Positions 34,864-43,628 of a DNA stretch of 64,000 nt are shown here, piece after piece. The position numbers and the translations under genes are program-made. The notes under the pieces are model-generated. The model was not told the origin of the DNA and did no database searches. It saw only the letters and a list, made by a program, of their open reading frames with translations. The stretch's first letter is position 1; the number at the start of each line of letters is the position of its first letter. The stretch comes from CAVXEF01 sp963827315 (GTDB lineage Bacteria > Planctomycetota > Phycisphaerae > Sedimentisphaerales > Anaerobacaceae), in NCBI GenBank assembly GCA_963827315.1, contig CAWHAL010000002.1, positions 124,001 to 188,000 on the forward strand, written 5' to 3'.

Positions 34864-34880
34864 GTTCGACAAGCTCACTA
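34864..34880 (+). repeat. TTCGAC..GCTCA element before groEL copy 3
   Basis: GTTCGACAAGCTCACTA, identical over 17 bases to the element before argF. AAGGAG (34885-34890) follows. Confidence 0.7.
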
Positions 34881-34898
34881 TTATAAGGAGAAGAAAAT

Positions 34899-36527
34899 AT
34901 GGCGGCTAAAAAGATAGCTTATGGTATTGACGCACGAGCAGCCATTCGGGAAGGCGTAAAAAAACTGTCGGCTGCGGTAAAAATAACACTGGGCCCCTGC
35001 GGACGAAACGTGATTCTGGAAAAATCTTTCGGCTCACCAACCGTCACCAAAGACGGCGTTACCGTAGCCAAGGAGATTGAACTGGAAGACCCGTACGAGA
35101 ATGTGGGTGCACAGATGGTCAAGGAGGTGGCCTCGAAGACATCGGCGGTGGCCGGCGACGGGACAACCACCGCAACTATTTTAGCTGAAAGCATATTCAA
35201 CGAAGGGCTGAAAAACATCACCGCCGGCGCCAACCCCATGCAGGTCAAACGTGGTATCGACAAGGCTGTCGAGCAAATCGTAAAAGAACTGCAAAAAATG
35301 AGCATCCCTGTAGATGTAAAATCGGGAAAGCAGATTGAACAAGTGGCGACGTGCTCAGCGAATCAGGACATTGAGATAGGCAAGAAAATGGCTGAGGCAA
35401 TGGGCAAAGTCGGCAAAGACGGCGTCATCACGGTCGAAGAAGGCCAGTCACTTGAAACGACCGTAGAATTAGTTGAAGGGATGCAGTTCGACAAGGGGTA
35501 CCTCAGCCCACACTTCATTAACCACCTTGAGAATATGACGGTTGTGCTGGAAAAGCCGTACATTCTGGTGCACGAAAAGAAAATCAACTCTGTAAAATCG
35601 CTTGTTCCGCTTCTTGAAAAGGTGGCCAGGCAGGGCAAACCCCTGCTGGTTATAGCTGAGGATGTTGAAGGTGAGGCATTAGCTACGCTGGTCGTCAATA
35701 AGCTCCGCGGTGTGCTACAGGCAGCCGCTGTCAAGGCGCCCGGCTTTGGCGACAGGCGAAAGGCCATGCTAAGCGACATTGCAATTCTGACCGGCGCTCA
35801 GCCTATCTTTGAGGACTTAGGGCTGGAACTGGAAAATATCGAGCTCAGTCAGCTCGGCAGGGCTAAACGCATCGTAATTGACAAGGAGAACACTACTATT
35901 ATCGAAGGTGCCGGCACCACCGAAGAAATTAAAGGCAGAATCGAGCAGATAAAAGCAGAGATTGATAAATCCACGAGCGATTACGATATCGAGAAACTTC
36001 AGGAAAGATTAGCAAAATTAGCCGGCGGGGTGGCCCAGATTAATGTCGGGGCTGCAACCGAGGCGGAAATGAAAGAAAAGAAGGCACGCGTAGAAGATGC
36101 ACTGCACGCCTGCCGAGCAGCAGTCGAAGAGGGCATTCTGCCGGGAGGCGGGGTGTCGATGCTAAGAACTTTGCCTGCTTTAGACAAAATCAAAGTAACG
36201 GGCGACGAAAAAATCGGTGTTGATATTGTACGAAGAGCGGTAGTCGCTCCGATTAAACAGATTGCCGAAAACGCGGGACTGGACGGCTCAATCATCGCCC
36301 AGAAGGTGCTGGAGAGCACAGAGAAAAACTTCGGTTATGATGCGATACAAAAGAAGTATGGAGACATGATAGAGTTCGGCGTGATTGTTCCGACAAAGGT
36401 CGAAAGAGCTGCGCTGCAGAACGGCGCATCTATTGCGTCACTGCTTTTGACTACCGATGCGATAGTCAGTGAGATTCCCGAAAAGAAGGAGGCGCCGGCG
36501 ATGCCGCCGGGCGGAGGAATGTATTAA
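34899..36527 (+). CDS. groEL: Chaperonin GroEL, copy 3
   Basis: A 542-residue GroEL paralogue with KITLGPCGRNVIL, KDGVTVAKEIEL, GDGTTTATIL and LPGGGVSMLR. The tail is short (EAPAMPPGGGMY). It is preceded by its own groES, making a conventional groESL unit at a distance from the groEL-groES-groEL cluster. AAGGAG lies 8 bases before the ATG. The sigma-54 promoter upstream of the receiver gene suggests condition-dependent expression, as known for one groESL operon in Bradyrhizobium. Confidence 0.96.
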   Translation: MAAKKIAYGIDARAAIREGVKKLSAAVKITLGPCGRNVILEKSFGSPTVTKDGVTVAKEIELEDPYENVGAQMVKEVASKTSAVAGDGTTTATILAESIFNEGLKNITAGANPMQVKRGIDKAVEQIVKELQKMSIPVDVKSGKQIEQVATCSANQDIEIGKKMAEAMGKVGKDGVITVEEGQSLETTVELVEGMQFDKGYLSPHFINHLENMTVVLEKPYILVHEKKINSVKSLVPLLEKVARQGKPLLVIAEDVEGEALATLVVNKLRGVLQAAAVKAPGFGDRRKAMLSDIAILTGAQPIFEDLGLELENIELSQLGRAKRIVIDKENTTIIEGAGTTEEIKGRIEQIKAEIDKSTSDYDIEKLQERLAKLAGGVAQINVGAATEAEMKEKKARVEDALHACRAAVEEGILPGGGVSMLRTLPALDKIKVTGDEKIGVDIVRRAVVAPIKQIAENAGLDGSIIAQKVLESTEKNFGYDAIQKKYGDMIEFGVIVPTKVERAALQNGASIASLLLTTDAIVSEIPEKKEAPAMPPGGGMY

Positions 36528-36543
36528 TCCGCCACAGGCGGAT
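36527..36543. repeat. TCCGCC-GGCGGA palindrome at the end of groEL copy 3
   Basis: ATCCGCC (36527-36533), ACA, GGCGGAT (36537-36543), then AAAT. Its first base is the last base of the groEL stop codon. Confidence 0.75.
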
Positions 36544-36546
36544 AAA

Positions 36547-36578
36547 TCCGTCGCTCATCGCTCGTGACTCGTCGCTCG
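36547..36578. repeat. CGTCGCTCGT word repeat after groEL copy 3
   Basis: Degenerate units CGTCGCTCAT, CGCTCGTGACT and CGTCGCTCG, the same words found inside murE and murF. Confidence 0.6.
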
Positions 36579-36620
36579 TTTGATATATGGGTCACGAGAC
36601 ATGGAACGCCATATACAAAT

Positions 36621-36911
36621 ATGTTCTTTCGCTATTACACAAACGCGATATCACAGGCGTCGAGAACTGTGGCAGCATGGATTTTCATAACGGGCCTGCT
36701 ACTGATAGGCTTCGGGGTGATTATAATCGCGCTGCCGGAGATTTTCGCCGCTTTGGCGGCGCTTGTATTTGCCTTCGCCGGCTTAGGGTGTATAGGCACA
36801 GGGGTTAAAATCTTCCGGACACAAAGGAAATTGGACAGAATAAATCACGGTGCCATGAACGGCTACAGGAAAAATGTTCGCATCCACACGGAGGAATACC
36901 ACGATTTGTAG
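36621..36911 (+). CDS. Small membrane protein of unknown function
   Basis: From the ATG at 36621 it has 96 residues, with two membrane helices (about residues 18-38 and 40-65: WIFITGLLLIGFGVIIIALP, FAALAALVFAFAGLGCIGTG) and a basic cytoplasmic tail. No family is recognised. The frame is open back to an ATG at 36564, but that part overlaps a repeat. No Shine-Dalgarno is seen for either start. It converges with mraY. Confidence 0.5.
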   Translation: MFFRYYTNAISQASRTVAAWIFITGLLLIGFGVIIIALPEIFAALAALVFAFAGLGCIGTGVKIFRTQRKLDRINHGAMNGYRKNVRIHTEEYHDL

Positions 36912-36914
36912 TTT

Positions 36915-38054
36915 TTATCGGACTTTGAGGGTAGCAAGGGCGATAGCGGCGAAGACAGCGGCGAGCAACCAGAATCGGACAACCACCTGCGGCTCGCTCC
37001 AGCCAGCCAGGTGAAAATGATGATGTATGGGGGCACATCTGAATAAGCGTTTTCCGCCAGTGTATCGGAAATAGCCGATTTGCAGCACGACACTTATCAG
37101 CTCGAGTACAAATACGCCTCCAATAAGTAAGAGCAGGATTTCATTCCGAGTAACGAGTGCGCCATAACCCATCGCCGCACCCAGCGGCAACGAGCCGACA
37201 TCGCCCATAAAGGCCTGGGCGGGATGACAGTTATACCACAGGAATCCGAGCACAGCACCCAGGACAGCCGAGTAAAAAATGCTTAATTCGCCGGCCTGCG
37301 GTACAGCCGGCAGAAGGAGATAACTTGCCCAGGTAACAGGACTGGTTCTTGTCATCGCCTCAGAGGCAACATAACAAAGTACCACCAAAACCAAACTAAC
37401 CATACCAAGGCAGCCGGCCGCCAAGCCATCCATACCGTCGGCGAAGTTAACGGCGTTACTTGTGGCTGAGATGTAAAAAATGGCTATCAAGACGAACGCC
37501 CAGCTGGCCAGCGGCAGGCCGTGCTTGTAAAACGGCAGCCAGAGCAATTTGCCGTCTTTTATGTTGGCAAAATCTGCATATAGAAACGACGCTATCAAAA
37601 CCGCTCCCCCGAATTGAAAGATGAGTTTTTCCCAGGGTTTGAGGCCATCTCTGCTTCGGTGTCGAACCTGGCTGGTGAGCTTGAGCCAATCATCGACCCC
37701 ACCCAGAACGGCAAACCAAATCAAAAGCACAATCGCCTTCTGCACAAAAGGGTTATTGAGCTTTGCCCACAGAAACGTCGTCGAAAGCACAGCAAGAATA
37801 ATAATCAAACCGCCCATCGTAGGGGTGTTGACTTTATCTTTGGTCAGCTCATTAAGGCCGGCATGATTGAACTGAGGTTTATCTCCGATTTTCTTTCGCA
37901 CCAGATATCGAATAACCTTAGGGCCAAGCAAAATCGCTATGGAAAAGCTGGTCAATATCGCCAAAACAGACCGAAACATTACATCCTGGTAGGCATAAAA
38001 ACCCAGCCGATGGGTAAAAACCTCACGAAAATGCCACAGCAAATGATATATCAT
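36915..38054 (-). CDS. mraY: Phospho-N-acetylmuramoyl-pentapeptide transferase
   Basis: The 379-residue polytopic membrane enzyme transfers phospho-MurNAc-pentapeptide to undecaprenyl phosphate, forming lipid I. Seen: KDKVNTPTMGGLIII, GGVDDWLKL, and the catalytic NAVNFADGMDGLAAG, GDVGSLPLGAAMG and APIHHHFHLAGWSE, all diagnostic. It lies 3 bases after murF, the last gene of a leftward cell-wall cluster. Confidence 0.96.
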   Translation of the reverse strand: MIYHLLWHFREVFTHRLGFYAYQDVMFRSVLAILTSFSIAILLGPKVIRYLVRKKIGDKPQFNHAGLNELTKDKVNTPTMGGLIIILAVLSTTFLWAKLNNPFVQKAIVLLIWFAVLGGVDDWLKLTSQVRHRSRDGLKPWEKLIFQFGGAVLIASFLYADFANIKDGKLLWLPFYKHGLPLASWAFVLIAIFYISATSNAVNFADGMDGLAAGCLGMVSLVLVVLCYVASEAMTRTSPVTWASYLLLPAVPQAGELSIFYSAVLGAVLGFLWYNCHPAQAFMGDVGSLPLGAAMGYGALVTRNEILLLLIGGVFVLELISVVLQIGYFRYTGGKRLFRCAPIHHHFHLAGWSEPQVVVRFWLLAAVFAAIALATLKVR

Positions 38055-38057
38055 TGG

Positions 38058-39464
38058 CTACTCTTCTATCCGTTTGCCAAAAATTTCGTTTAGTTTCTCA
38101 ACGGCGTTTTCCAGCTTTGCTGCTCGTGAACCCTTAACCAGTATTATATCGGAATTTTTTATAAATTTTTGCAGCCTATTACAAACCGCAGAAACGTCGT
38201 CAAAACACTCAATCTGCAAATCGTAATCGGCATACCTTCTGGCGGCTTCGGCGGCAACCTTGGCGAATTTACCGACCGCCAGCAAAAGCTGCACTTTAGT
38301 CTTGGCGATTAAAATGCCGAGTTCCGTATGAAATTTTTCGCTTTGAGCACCAAGTTCAGCCATATCACCGCAGATAAAAACAAGCCGACCCTTCTTATCC
38401 GAGCCAAGCTGGGCCAATATATCCAAAGCGTTCTTCATCGAGGCAGGATTCGCGTTATAGCAGTCGCATAACAGCGTCAACTTGCCAATCTGCAGCAGTT
38501 CGGCACGCATAGCGAGGGGCTGAAGCGTCTTCGCAGCCTCGGCAAAATCATCAATGGTGATTGCGAACCGGCTGCAGACAGCCCATGCGGCGAGCGCATT
38601 TCCCACATTGCCGACACCCAGCAGCGGCAGGAAAATTTCCCTGCCCTCAACGGTGAATCGGCAGCCGGAACCGGTATGAGTGATGTTCCTTGCCTGTATA
38701 TCGCATCTGTCCGATTTGCCGAAACTTATGAATTTGATACCTTTATCCCGACAGGCTTCGAGTAATATATCACAATCACCGTTGATAAAAAAAACGCCGC
38801 CGGTCTGCAACCCCTCAGATATGGACATTTTTTCCCGGACAATGGTTTGCAGGTCGCCGAAACCTTCCAAATGAGCGGGGTAAACATTGGTTATAACCGC
38901 CACATCGGGCTGGGCGATTCGAGTTAATTGAGCAATCTCGCCGGGATGGTTGCTGCCGAGCTCCGCGACGACAATTTCATCCTGGGGGTCGGCATGAAGA
39001 AGCGTTAAAGGAAGGCCGATATTATTATTGAAATTTTTCGGTGCGGTAATCACACGAAAATGCCGGCTCAAGACGTGATACGTAATCTGTCTTGTCATCG
39101 TTTTTCCAACCGAACCGGTTATTGCCACAACCTTGAAATTCGTCCTTCTGCGATACTCCGCAGCAAAGTCACCGAGGGCTTTTACAGTATCGCTTACCCT
39201 CAACAAACAATTGCCGCCGGAATCAACGTCCCTGCTGACAACGGCACAGGCCGCACCTTTGGCAAAGGCCTCGGTTACGTAGTTGTGTCCATCGAAATTG
39301 TCACCGGAAACTGCAAAGAAGCAATCACCAGACCTGATAGTACGCGAGTCGATACTGACACCGGTAAAATAATCGTGACTCGTCGCTCGTCGCTCGTCAC
39401 TCGTATTCTGCAGAGGACATGCCTTTATTATCCGGGCGAGGTCTGCAATCTTAAACTCTTTCAT
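38058..39464 (-). CDS. murF: UDP-MurNAc-tripeptide D-Ala-D-Ala ligase
   Basis: The 468-residue cytosolic Mur ligase adds D-Ala-D-Ala to the muropeptide precursor. Seen: the N-terminal GVSIDSRTIRSGDCFFAV, the P-loop ITGSVGKTMT, VVAELGSNHPGEIA, and NANPASMKNAL. The ATG at 39464 overlaps the murE stop as ATGA; a start at 39482 would overlap more. Residues about 22-34 (QNTSDERRATSHD) are encoded by a dispersed word repeat (39373-39411) that also occurs in murE, and look like an in-frame insertion ahead of the conserved GVSIDSR. Confidence 0.95.
   Translation of the reverse strand: MKEFKIADLARIIKACPLQNTSDERRATSHDYFTGVSIDSRTIRSGDCFFAVSGDNFDGHNYVTEAFAKGAACAVVSRDVDSGGNCLLRVSDTVKALGDFAAEYRRRTNFKVVAITGSVGKTMTRQITYHVLSRHFRVITAPKNFNNNIGLPLTLLHADPQDEIVVAELGSNHPGEIAQLTRIAQPDVAVITNVYPAHLEGFGDLQTIVREKMSISEGLQTGGVFFINGDCDILLEACRDKGIKFISFGKSDRCDIQARNITHTGSGCRFTVEGREIFLPLLGVGNVGNALAAWAVCSRFAITIDDFAEAAKTLQPLAMRAELLQIGKLTLLCDCYNANPASMKNALDILAQLGSDKKGRLVFICGDMAELGAQSEKFHTELGILIAKTKVQLLLAVGKFAKVAAEAARRYADYDLQIECFDDVSAVCNRLQKFIKNSDIILVKGSRAAKLENAVEKLNEIFGKRIEE
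39373..39411 (-). repeat. Word repeat inside murF
   Basis: Read leftward it starts GCAGAATACGAGTGACGAGC and continues with ACGAGCGACGAGTCACGA. It aligns with 39636-39676 in murE and is translated in the same frame in both (TSDxRRAT). Confidence 0.75.
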
Positions 39465-40972
39465 TTCTGCTTTCTGAGGCACTGCTGAGCAACCTTTTTG
39501 TCATCGAAATCGAATCGCTGCGTTCCGATGATTTGATAGTTTTCGTGGCCTTTACCGGCTATAAGCACAATATCACCTTTTGTAGCCCTGCCTATCGCCA
39601 GTTCAATAGCTTTTTTCCTGTCCGGTTCAATTATCTTCGTCGCTCGTCGCTTGTCGCTCGTACCTCGTAATTCTGCATGTGGTATTGCAGGCCCATTTTC
39701 AAAGCCAACGATAATTTCCTCTATTATAGCTTCCGGTCGTTCTGTTCGGGGGTTGTCGCTGGTAACGATTACAAGGTCGGCCAGTTTTTCAGTAACTTTA
39801 GCCATACGCGGCCGTTTGGTTTTGTCTCTGTCGCCGCCACAGCCGAAAACAACTATCAGCGAACCTTTGCAGAACGGCCGAAGCGCGGTCAGCACATTTT
39901 TGAGGGCATCATCGGTGTGAGCATAATCGATGAAAACCGAAAAGTTACCATCGAAATCAACTTTTTCCAGCCTGCCGGGCACCGACTTCAAAGCTGATAA
40001 ACCGGCAGCTATCGTCTGCAAATCCAAACCTGCGGCAATGCACAGCCCCGCCGCTGCGAGGGAATTGCTGACATTATGCCAGCCCAGAAGCGGAATTTTC
40101 ACTGTCTGTCTTTCGCCAGCATATTCCAGAATGAAAACAGTCCCATTAATATCGAGCGATTCGATATGGGCGGCAATGTCTGCCTGCTCATCAACAGCAT
40201 ACCAGATGATTTTTGCCCTCGTTTTTTCAGCAATTTGTTTTGCTTCGGGCGACTGCTTATTTAAGACCGCTGTTGCATCAGGCGAAAGGGCGGTAAAAAG
40301 TTTTGTTTTAGCTGCAAGATATTCTTCTTTGGTCTTGTGATAATCGAGATGGTCGCCGGTAAGGTTCGTAAATGCAGCCGCTTTGAAGCCGATATGTGCG
40401 AGCCGATTTTGTGAAAGGGCGTGACTACTGGCTTCGATAATCATATATTCAGCGCCGGCCCTGACCATTTGTGATTGCTGCCGAGCAATGGTCAAACAAT
40501 CGGGAGTCGTCAGGGTCGCCTGAGAGGTTTGCGAACCCGTATCATAAATGACTGTGCCGATGAGGCCGCACTTGCGGCCGGCCGCCTGTATACAAGAGCG
40601 AACAAAAAAGGCAACGGTGGTCTTTCCGTTCGTGCCGGTAACAGCAAGGTTGGTCAACCGCGAAGCGGGATTACCCATGCGTGCCTGAGCCAAAGCAGCA
40701 GCGGCCTCGGCGGAATCCTCAACTACAATTACCTCAGCCTGCCTGCAACGGTAAGGCTTTTGAGAAACGATATACTTAGCCCCTTTACCGAAAGCCTCGT
40801 TGATAAAATCGTAGCCGTCACAAGCAGTACCTTCGAGAGCCACAAAGATACCCCCTGCTTCGGCAAGACGTGAATCAGTACAAAGAGCAGGGGCGTTGTT
40901 TGAAGAAACCAGTGTCAAAAGTTCGTCGAAAGTCATAGTTTCGTGCTGCGAATTGCGTATATCGTACAGCAT
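39461..40972 (-). CDS. murE: UDP-MurNAc-tripeptide synthetase, meso-diaminopimelate adding
   Basis: The 503-residue Mur ligase adds the third amino acid to UDP-MurNAc-L-Ala-D-Glu. Seen: CTDSRLAEAGGIFVAL, the P-loop VTGTNGKTTVA, LTGDHLDYHKT, and TSDNPRTERP, where DNPR is the motif of meso-DAP enzymes. The cell wall should therefore contain meso-DAP. The sequence RGTSDKRRATK, between GPAIPHAEL and IIEPDRKKAIELAI, is encoded by the same word repeat as in murF. The start could also be the ATG at 40936 (MTFDELL), since neither has a strong ribosome binding site. Confidence 0.95.
   Translation of the reverse strand: MLYDIRNSQHETMTFDELLTLVSSNNAPALCTDSRLAEAGGIFVALEGTACDGYDFINEAFGKGAKYIVSQKPYRCRQAEVIVVEDSAEAAAALAQARMGNPASRLTNLAVTGTNGKTTVAFFVRSCIQAAGRKCGLIGTVIYDTGSQTSQATLTTPDCLTIARQQSQMVRAGAEYMIIEASSHALSQNRLAHIGFKAAAFTNLTGDHLDYHKTKEEYLAAKTKLFTALSPDATAVLNKQSPEAKQIAEKTRAKIIWYAVDEQADIAAHIESLDINGTVFILEYAGERQTVKIPLLGWHNVSNSLAAAGLCIAAGLDLQTIAAGLSALKSVPGRLEKVDFDGNFSVFIDYAHTDDALKNVLTALRPFCKGSLIVVFGCGGDRDKTKRPRMAKVTEKLADLVIVTSDNPRTERPEAIIEEIIVGFENGPAIPHAELRGTSDKRRATKIIEPDRKKAIELAIGRATKGDIVLIAGKGHENYQIIGTQRFDFDDKKVAQQCLRKQK
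39636..39676 (-). repeat. Word repeat inside murE
   Basis: Read leftward it starts GCAGAATTACGAGGTACGAG and continues with CGACAAGCGACGAGCGACGAA. It is the partner of 39373-39411, about 225 bases away. Confidence 0.75.
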
Positions 40973-41003
40973 CCATTTACAGACATGGCGCTACCGTTAG
41001 ACT

Positions 41004-42776
41004 CTACTCAAACCGAATATCTCTCAGGACTAATTCGACACTTTCGGTGCCGTTATAAGCATTTATCTGCGGCTGATAGGCAACATTGAAAAATTCATTT
41101 TCCAACAGCTTTTTCTCCAGCTCTGCCATTCCGAAACCAACGCAGCGGACCGAGGCGGTGCTATCAGTTATCGCAAGCTGAAGGTGGTCACCCTTTACGC
41201 CGACTCTTCGCGGAACAGAGGCAAGACGTACGCCTTTTGTTGCGAAAATCGGTTCGGCGTTGCCCTGGCCGAAAGGTCCAAGCATTCGCAGCTCACTGAC
41301 CACCTCGTGCCTGAAGTCAGCCAAAGGAGCAACGACATCGATGTAAAGCTTCGCGCAACAATCCTCGAAACTAAGGTTTTGTTTTGCATAGACTTCGAAA
41401 TCAGCTGCGAACTTGTCTATTTTTTCGGCCTCGATAGTAACGCCTGCCGCCATTTTGTGTCCGCCGAAACCAATTAGATGCCGCGAACAGGCTCTTATGG
41501 CACTTAATATGTCAAAACCAGCTATTGAGCGTGCCGAACCCGCAGAAGCGCCCTGGGTCGTCTTAATCATAATCACCGGCCGATGATACTTCTCCACTAT
41601 TCGCGAGGCGACGATACCAATTACGCCACGGTGCCAGTCTTCGTTCGCAATAACAATACTTCTGCGGGAAGACAAATGCAGATTTTGCCGGTCTATCATT
41701 TCGCAGGCCTGGATGAATATCTTCCGCTCATGCTGCTGACGTCGACCGTTCTGCTGCTTGAGATAGTCCGCGATTTGCATCGAATGAGTCTGGCTGGTAG
41801 ACGTCAAAAGCTCAACCGCCAATCGTGCATGGCCCATTCGTCCGGCGGCGTTCAGCATCGGTGCGAGCCGAAAGCCGATGTCGAAACTATCAAGCCGCTT
41901 TCCAGACAAACCAGCCGATTCCATTAAAGCCTGTATCCCGAAAAGTTTGGACTCGGGCAGGGTTTTAAGGCCGTAGCTTGTCAGAACCCTGTTTTCACCG
42001 CGTAAATCCACAACGTCGGCAATCGTACCCATAGCAGCGAGGGAAGTGGCGTTCAGCATAAACTCTCGCATCTCGGGGGCAAGTTTTGCGCCGGCACTAA
42101 ATTCATTGGCAATCGCCCAGGCTAACTTAAAAGCGATCATTGAGCCGGATGAGTCCTGATTGGCGTAAGAAGGTTCGAGTGCCGGATGGACAATGGCAAC
42201 GGCAGGCGGCAATTGCGACTCGGGCTGGTGATGGTCGGTTATAATCAAATCAAGACCCAGTTGCGAAGCCTGTTCGGCAGACTCAAACGAAGCAATACCA
42301 CAATCTACGGTAATCAAAAGACTACTGCCGGCTTTTGCCAGCGACCGAACCGCCTCGACATTCAGGCCGTAACCCTCATCAAGGCGGTGCGGGATATAAT
42401 AATCAACCTCGGCACCAAATAGCTTTAGAATCGCCACAAGGATTGCGACGCCCGTAATGCCATCGACATCATAATCGCCATAGATGGTGATTTTCTCGTG
42501 ATTGCCGACCGCACGTTTTATTCTGTCAACTGCCGTACGAATTGCCGGCATTTGCTCAGGGGCGATAAGATTAGTCAGCTTAGGTCTGAGAAAAGCTGAT
42601 GCCGCTTGACAATCGGTTATGCCGCGATTGATTAAAACCTGCGCCAAAAGAGGTGAAACCGAAAGCGACCTGGCGAGCTGGTCACAACGAGCATCCTTTG
42701 GCTGAACAACCCATTGCCTGGCCGCCCCTAAGGGGCTTTTAAGCCTACCCTGTCGCATCCCTGCCGTAAGCTGCAT
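41004..42776 (-). CDS. recJ: Single-stranded-DNA-specific exonuclease RecJ
   Basis: The 590-residue 5'-3' exonuclease of the DHH family acts in recombination and mismatch repair. Seen: YGDYDVDGITGVAI, LLITVDCGI, the name-giving ITDHHQPE, and the DHHA1 motif GFGGHKMAAGVTIE near residue 440, followed by an OB-fold C-terminus. The length fits. An alternative start is the ATG at 42758. It lies between the SDR gene and murE on the same strand, 31 bases before murE. Confidence 0.94.
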   Translation of the reverse strand: MQLTAGMRQGRLKSPLGAARQWVVQPKDARCDQLARSLSVSPLLAQVLINRGITDCQAASAFLRPKLTNLIAPEQMPAIRTAVDRIKRAVGNHEKITIYGDYDVDGITGVAILVAILKLFGAEVDYYIPHRLDEGYGLNVEAVRSLAKAGSSLLITVDCGIASFESAEQASQLGLDLIITDHHQPESQLPPAVAIVHPALEPSYANQDSSGSMIAFKLAWAIANEFSAGAKLAPEMREFMLNATSLAAMGTIADVVDLRGENRVLTSYGLKTLPESKLFGIQALMESAGLSGKRLDSFDIGFRLAPMLNAAGRMGHARLAVELLTSTSQTHSMQIADYLKQQNGRRQQHERKIFIQACEMIDRQNLHLSSRRSIVIANEDWHRGVIGIVASRIVEKYHRPVIMIKTTQGASAGSARSIAGFDILSAIRACSRHLIGFGGHKMAAGVTIEAEKIDKFAADFEVYAKQNLSFEDCCAKLYIDVVAPLADFRHEVVSELRMLGPFGQGNAEPIFATKGVRLASVPRRVGVKGDHLQLAITDSTASVRCVGFGMAELEKKLLENEFFNVAYQPQINAYNGTESVELVLRDIRFE

Positions 42777-42848
42777 TTGTCTTCAAACTTTCACGAAATA
42801 AAAGCTGTTTAGCCAATAGTAAGTAGTCGGCGTTAAATAGTCAATAGT

Positions 42849-43609
42849 TTAAGCCCGCATATACTGCCCGCCATTTACCGCAATATATTCACCGGTGATA
42901 AAGCTGGCTGCGTCACTGGCGAGGAACAGAATCGCATTTGCAATATCTTCAGCGGTGCCGTTTCTGCCGAGCGGCGTCTGCTTAGCTACCTTTTTTTTCG
43001 TTCGGCACTGCTGTATCGCATATGGAATCTTGTCTCAATAAGGCCCGGCAGGACACTATTGACCCGGATGCCATATCTGGCAAATTCCTTGGCCATAGCG
43101 ATTGTGTATGTCGCGACCGCGGCCTTTGCACCAGCGTAAATTCCTGAACCTCCGCCGCCGCCGTCGTGACCGGCGACCGAGCCGATATTGACGATACTGC
43201 CTTTACTTTTTTTCAGGTGAGCAAGGGCTGCCCTTGTCACCAGAAATACGCTGCAGACATTAGTAGCGTATATATCTTCGTGGTAGTCCAGCGTTGCGAC
43301 TTCAAAAAACCGACGTTCGATAAGGTCGCCGGCGTTATTGACAAGGATATCGATGCCGCCTGCTTCTTTGGCGAAGCGCTCAACCATTCTATCGACCTGC
43401 TTTTCGCTACGGACATCGGCCCGAAGCAGAACACCATCACTGTATTTTTTGACTTCTTTGAGTGTCTTTTCGCCGCCCGATTTTGTTCTGAAATAATGCA
43501 CACCGACGAAACAGCCCTGCTCTGCAAAGGAAATAGCCGTTGCAGCACCGATACCGCTGCTCGAGCCGGTAACCAAAACCTTTTTGCCTTTAAGGTCCTC
43601 GTAAATCAT
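42849..43609 (-). pseudogene. SDR-family oxidoreductase interrupted by a frame change on an A8 tract
   Basis: The first part, from ATG 43609 to a stop at 42986, codes for a short-chain dehydrogenase: cofactor loop VTGSSSGIGAATA, DILVNNAGD, and the catalytic Ser-Tyr-Lys in NIGSVAGHD and YAGAKAAV. It stops at SSAERKKR, before the conserved end. The missing end is encoded directly afterwards, one frame back (VAKQTPLGRNG, AILFLASDAASFITGEY, VNGGQYMRA), to a TAA at 42849. A -1 slip on A AAA AAA would give a normal 253-residue protein. It may be a sequencing error, a true mutation, or programmed slippage. Substrate is unknown. Confidence 0.85.
42991..42998 (-). other. A8 slippery tract in the SDR gene
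   Basis: On the coding strand: CGA AAA AAA AGG TAG. A -1 shift re-reads one A as AAG GTA and continues into the conserved C-terminus. Confidence 0.7.
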
Positions 43610-43628
43610 TCTATTCCTTCCGCACGCT

